Source: Gemmatimonadota bacterium (GTDB lineage Bacteria > Latescibacterota > UBA2968 > UBA8231). From it: a stretch of DNA of 14,915 bases. Location: positions 6,108 to 21,022 of the forward strand of contig JAPOYQ010000492.1 in the NCBI GenBank assembly GCA_026706505.1, read 5' to 3'. Positions 14,867 to 14,915 of this stretch are shown here, in pieces. Below the pieces are notes generated by a model that ran no database searches, was not told where the DNA came from, and worked only from the letters and a program-made list of their open reading frames with translations. Positions within the stretch are counted from its first letter, which is position 1. Every line of letters begins with the position of its first letter. The position numbers and the translations under genes are program-made.

Positions 14867-14915
14867 TTTTTGAGATTAGTCCCTGTCTTTTTTCAGCGGA
14901 CTCGATTAAAGAAAA

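Overview
The window looks like a bacterial chromosome segment, G+C-rich over most of its length (42 of 60 bases at 1921-1980), with Shine-Dalgarno-led genes on both strands. The gene mix is glycolytic GAPDH, paired Gfo/Idh/MocA oxidoreductases, Uma2 proteins, an SBF-like transporter and secreted six-bladed propellers with a GRxGxGPGEY blade motif. It suggests an uncultured or little-studied Gram-negative lineage of the Latescibacterota/Poribacteria/FCB sort. That placement is a low-confidence inference, since no rRNA or other marker gene is present.

Left part (1-4363): a truncated M20 metallopeptidase on the minus strand diverges from a plus-strand pair, type I GAPDH followed by a DtxR/MntR-like regulator with an unusual metal-ligand set. 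A strong intrinsic terminator (2908-2934) closes that pair. It lies only 9 bases ahead of the start codon of an SBF-like (bile acid:sodium symporter superfamily) transporter, so it could also act as an attenuator. A small Cys-containing lipoprotein gene follows.

Middle part (4406-9663, all minus strand): in transcription order, a Uma2-like protein, a VapC/PIN toxin relic, a second Uma2-like protein, a YbdG-type mechanosensitive channel, Ogt-type O6-alkylguanine-DNA methyltransferase and two different Gfo/Idh/MocA oxidoreductases. Gaps of 13 to 38 bases between uma2, ybdG, ogt and the first oxidoreductase suggest one transcript.

Right part (9664-14915, plus strand): after an intergenic region comes a YtrA-type GntR regulator. 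Its near-consensus promoter carries a perfect 10+10 bp inverted repeat that covers the -10 box. Next is an orphan NarL/LuxR response regulator and then the most interesting object in the window: two tandem copies of a module made of a secreted six-bladed beta-propeller gene and, 49-50 bases downstream, a small Cys-rich peptide gene. The two peptides (71 and 79 aa) share an N-terminal RRxxLIxTYGxE...GG(N/D)D(W/F) segment ending in a Gly-Gly pair, followed by divergent Cys- and aromatic-rich C-terminal parts. This is the architecture of double-glycine-leader exported peptides. The second module is preceded by a decayed fragment of the response-regulator gene, including its 3' end, and by a ~200 bp leader block closely matching the first. 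The module therefore arose by tandem duplication that carried the regulator's tail with it. The second copy is clearly poorer in G+C (26 of 60 bases at 13741-13800). I propose a regulator-linked, duplicating and diversifying propeller plus secreted-peptide system. No peptide exporter or modifying enzyme lies inside the window, so the biochemical role is unknown.
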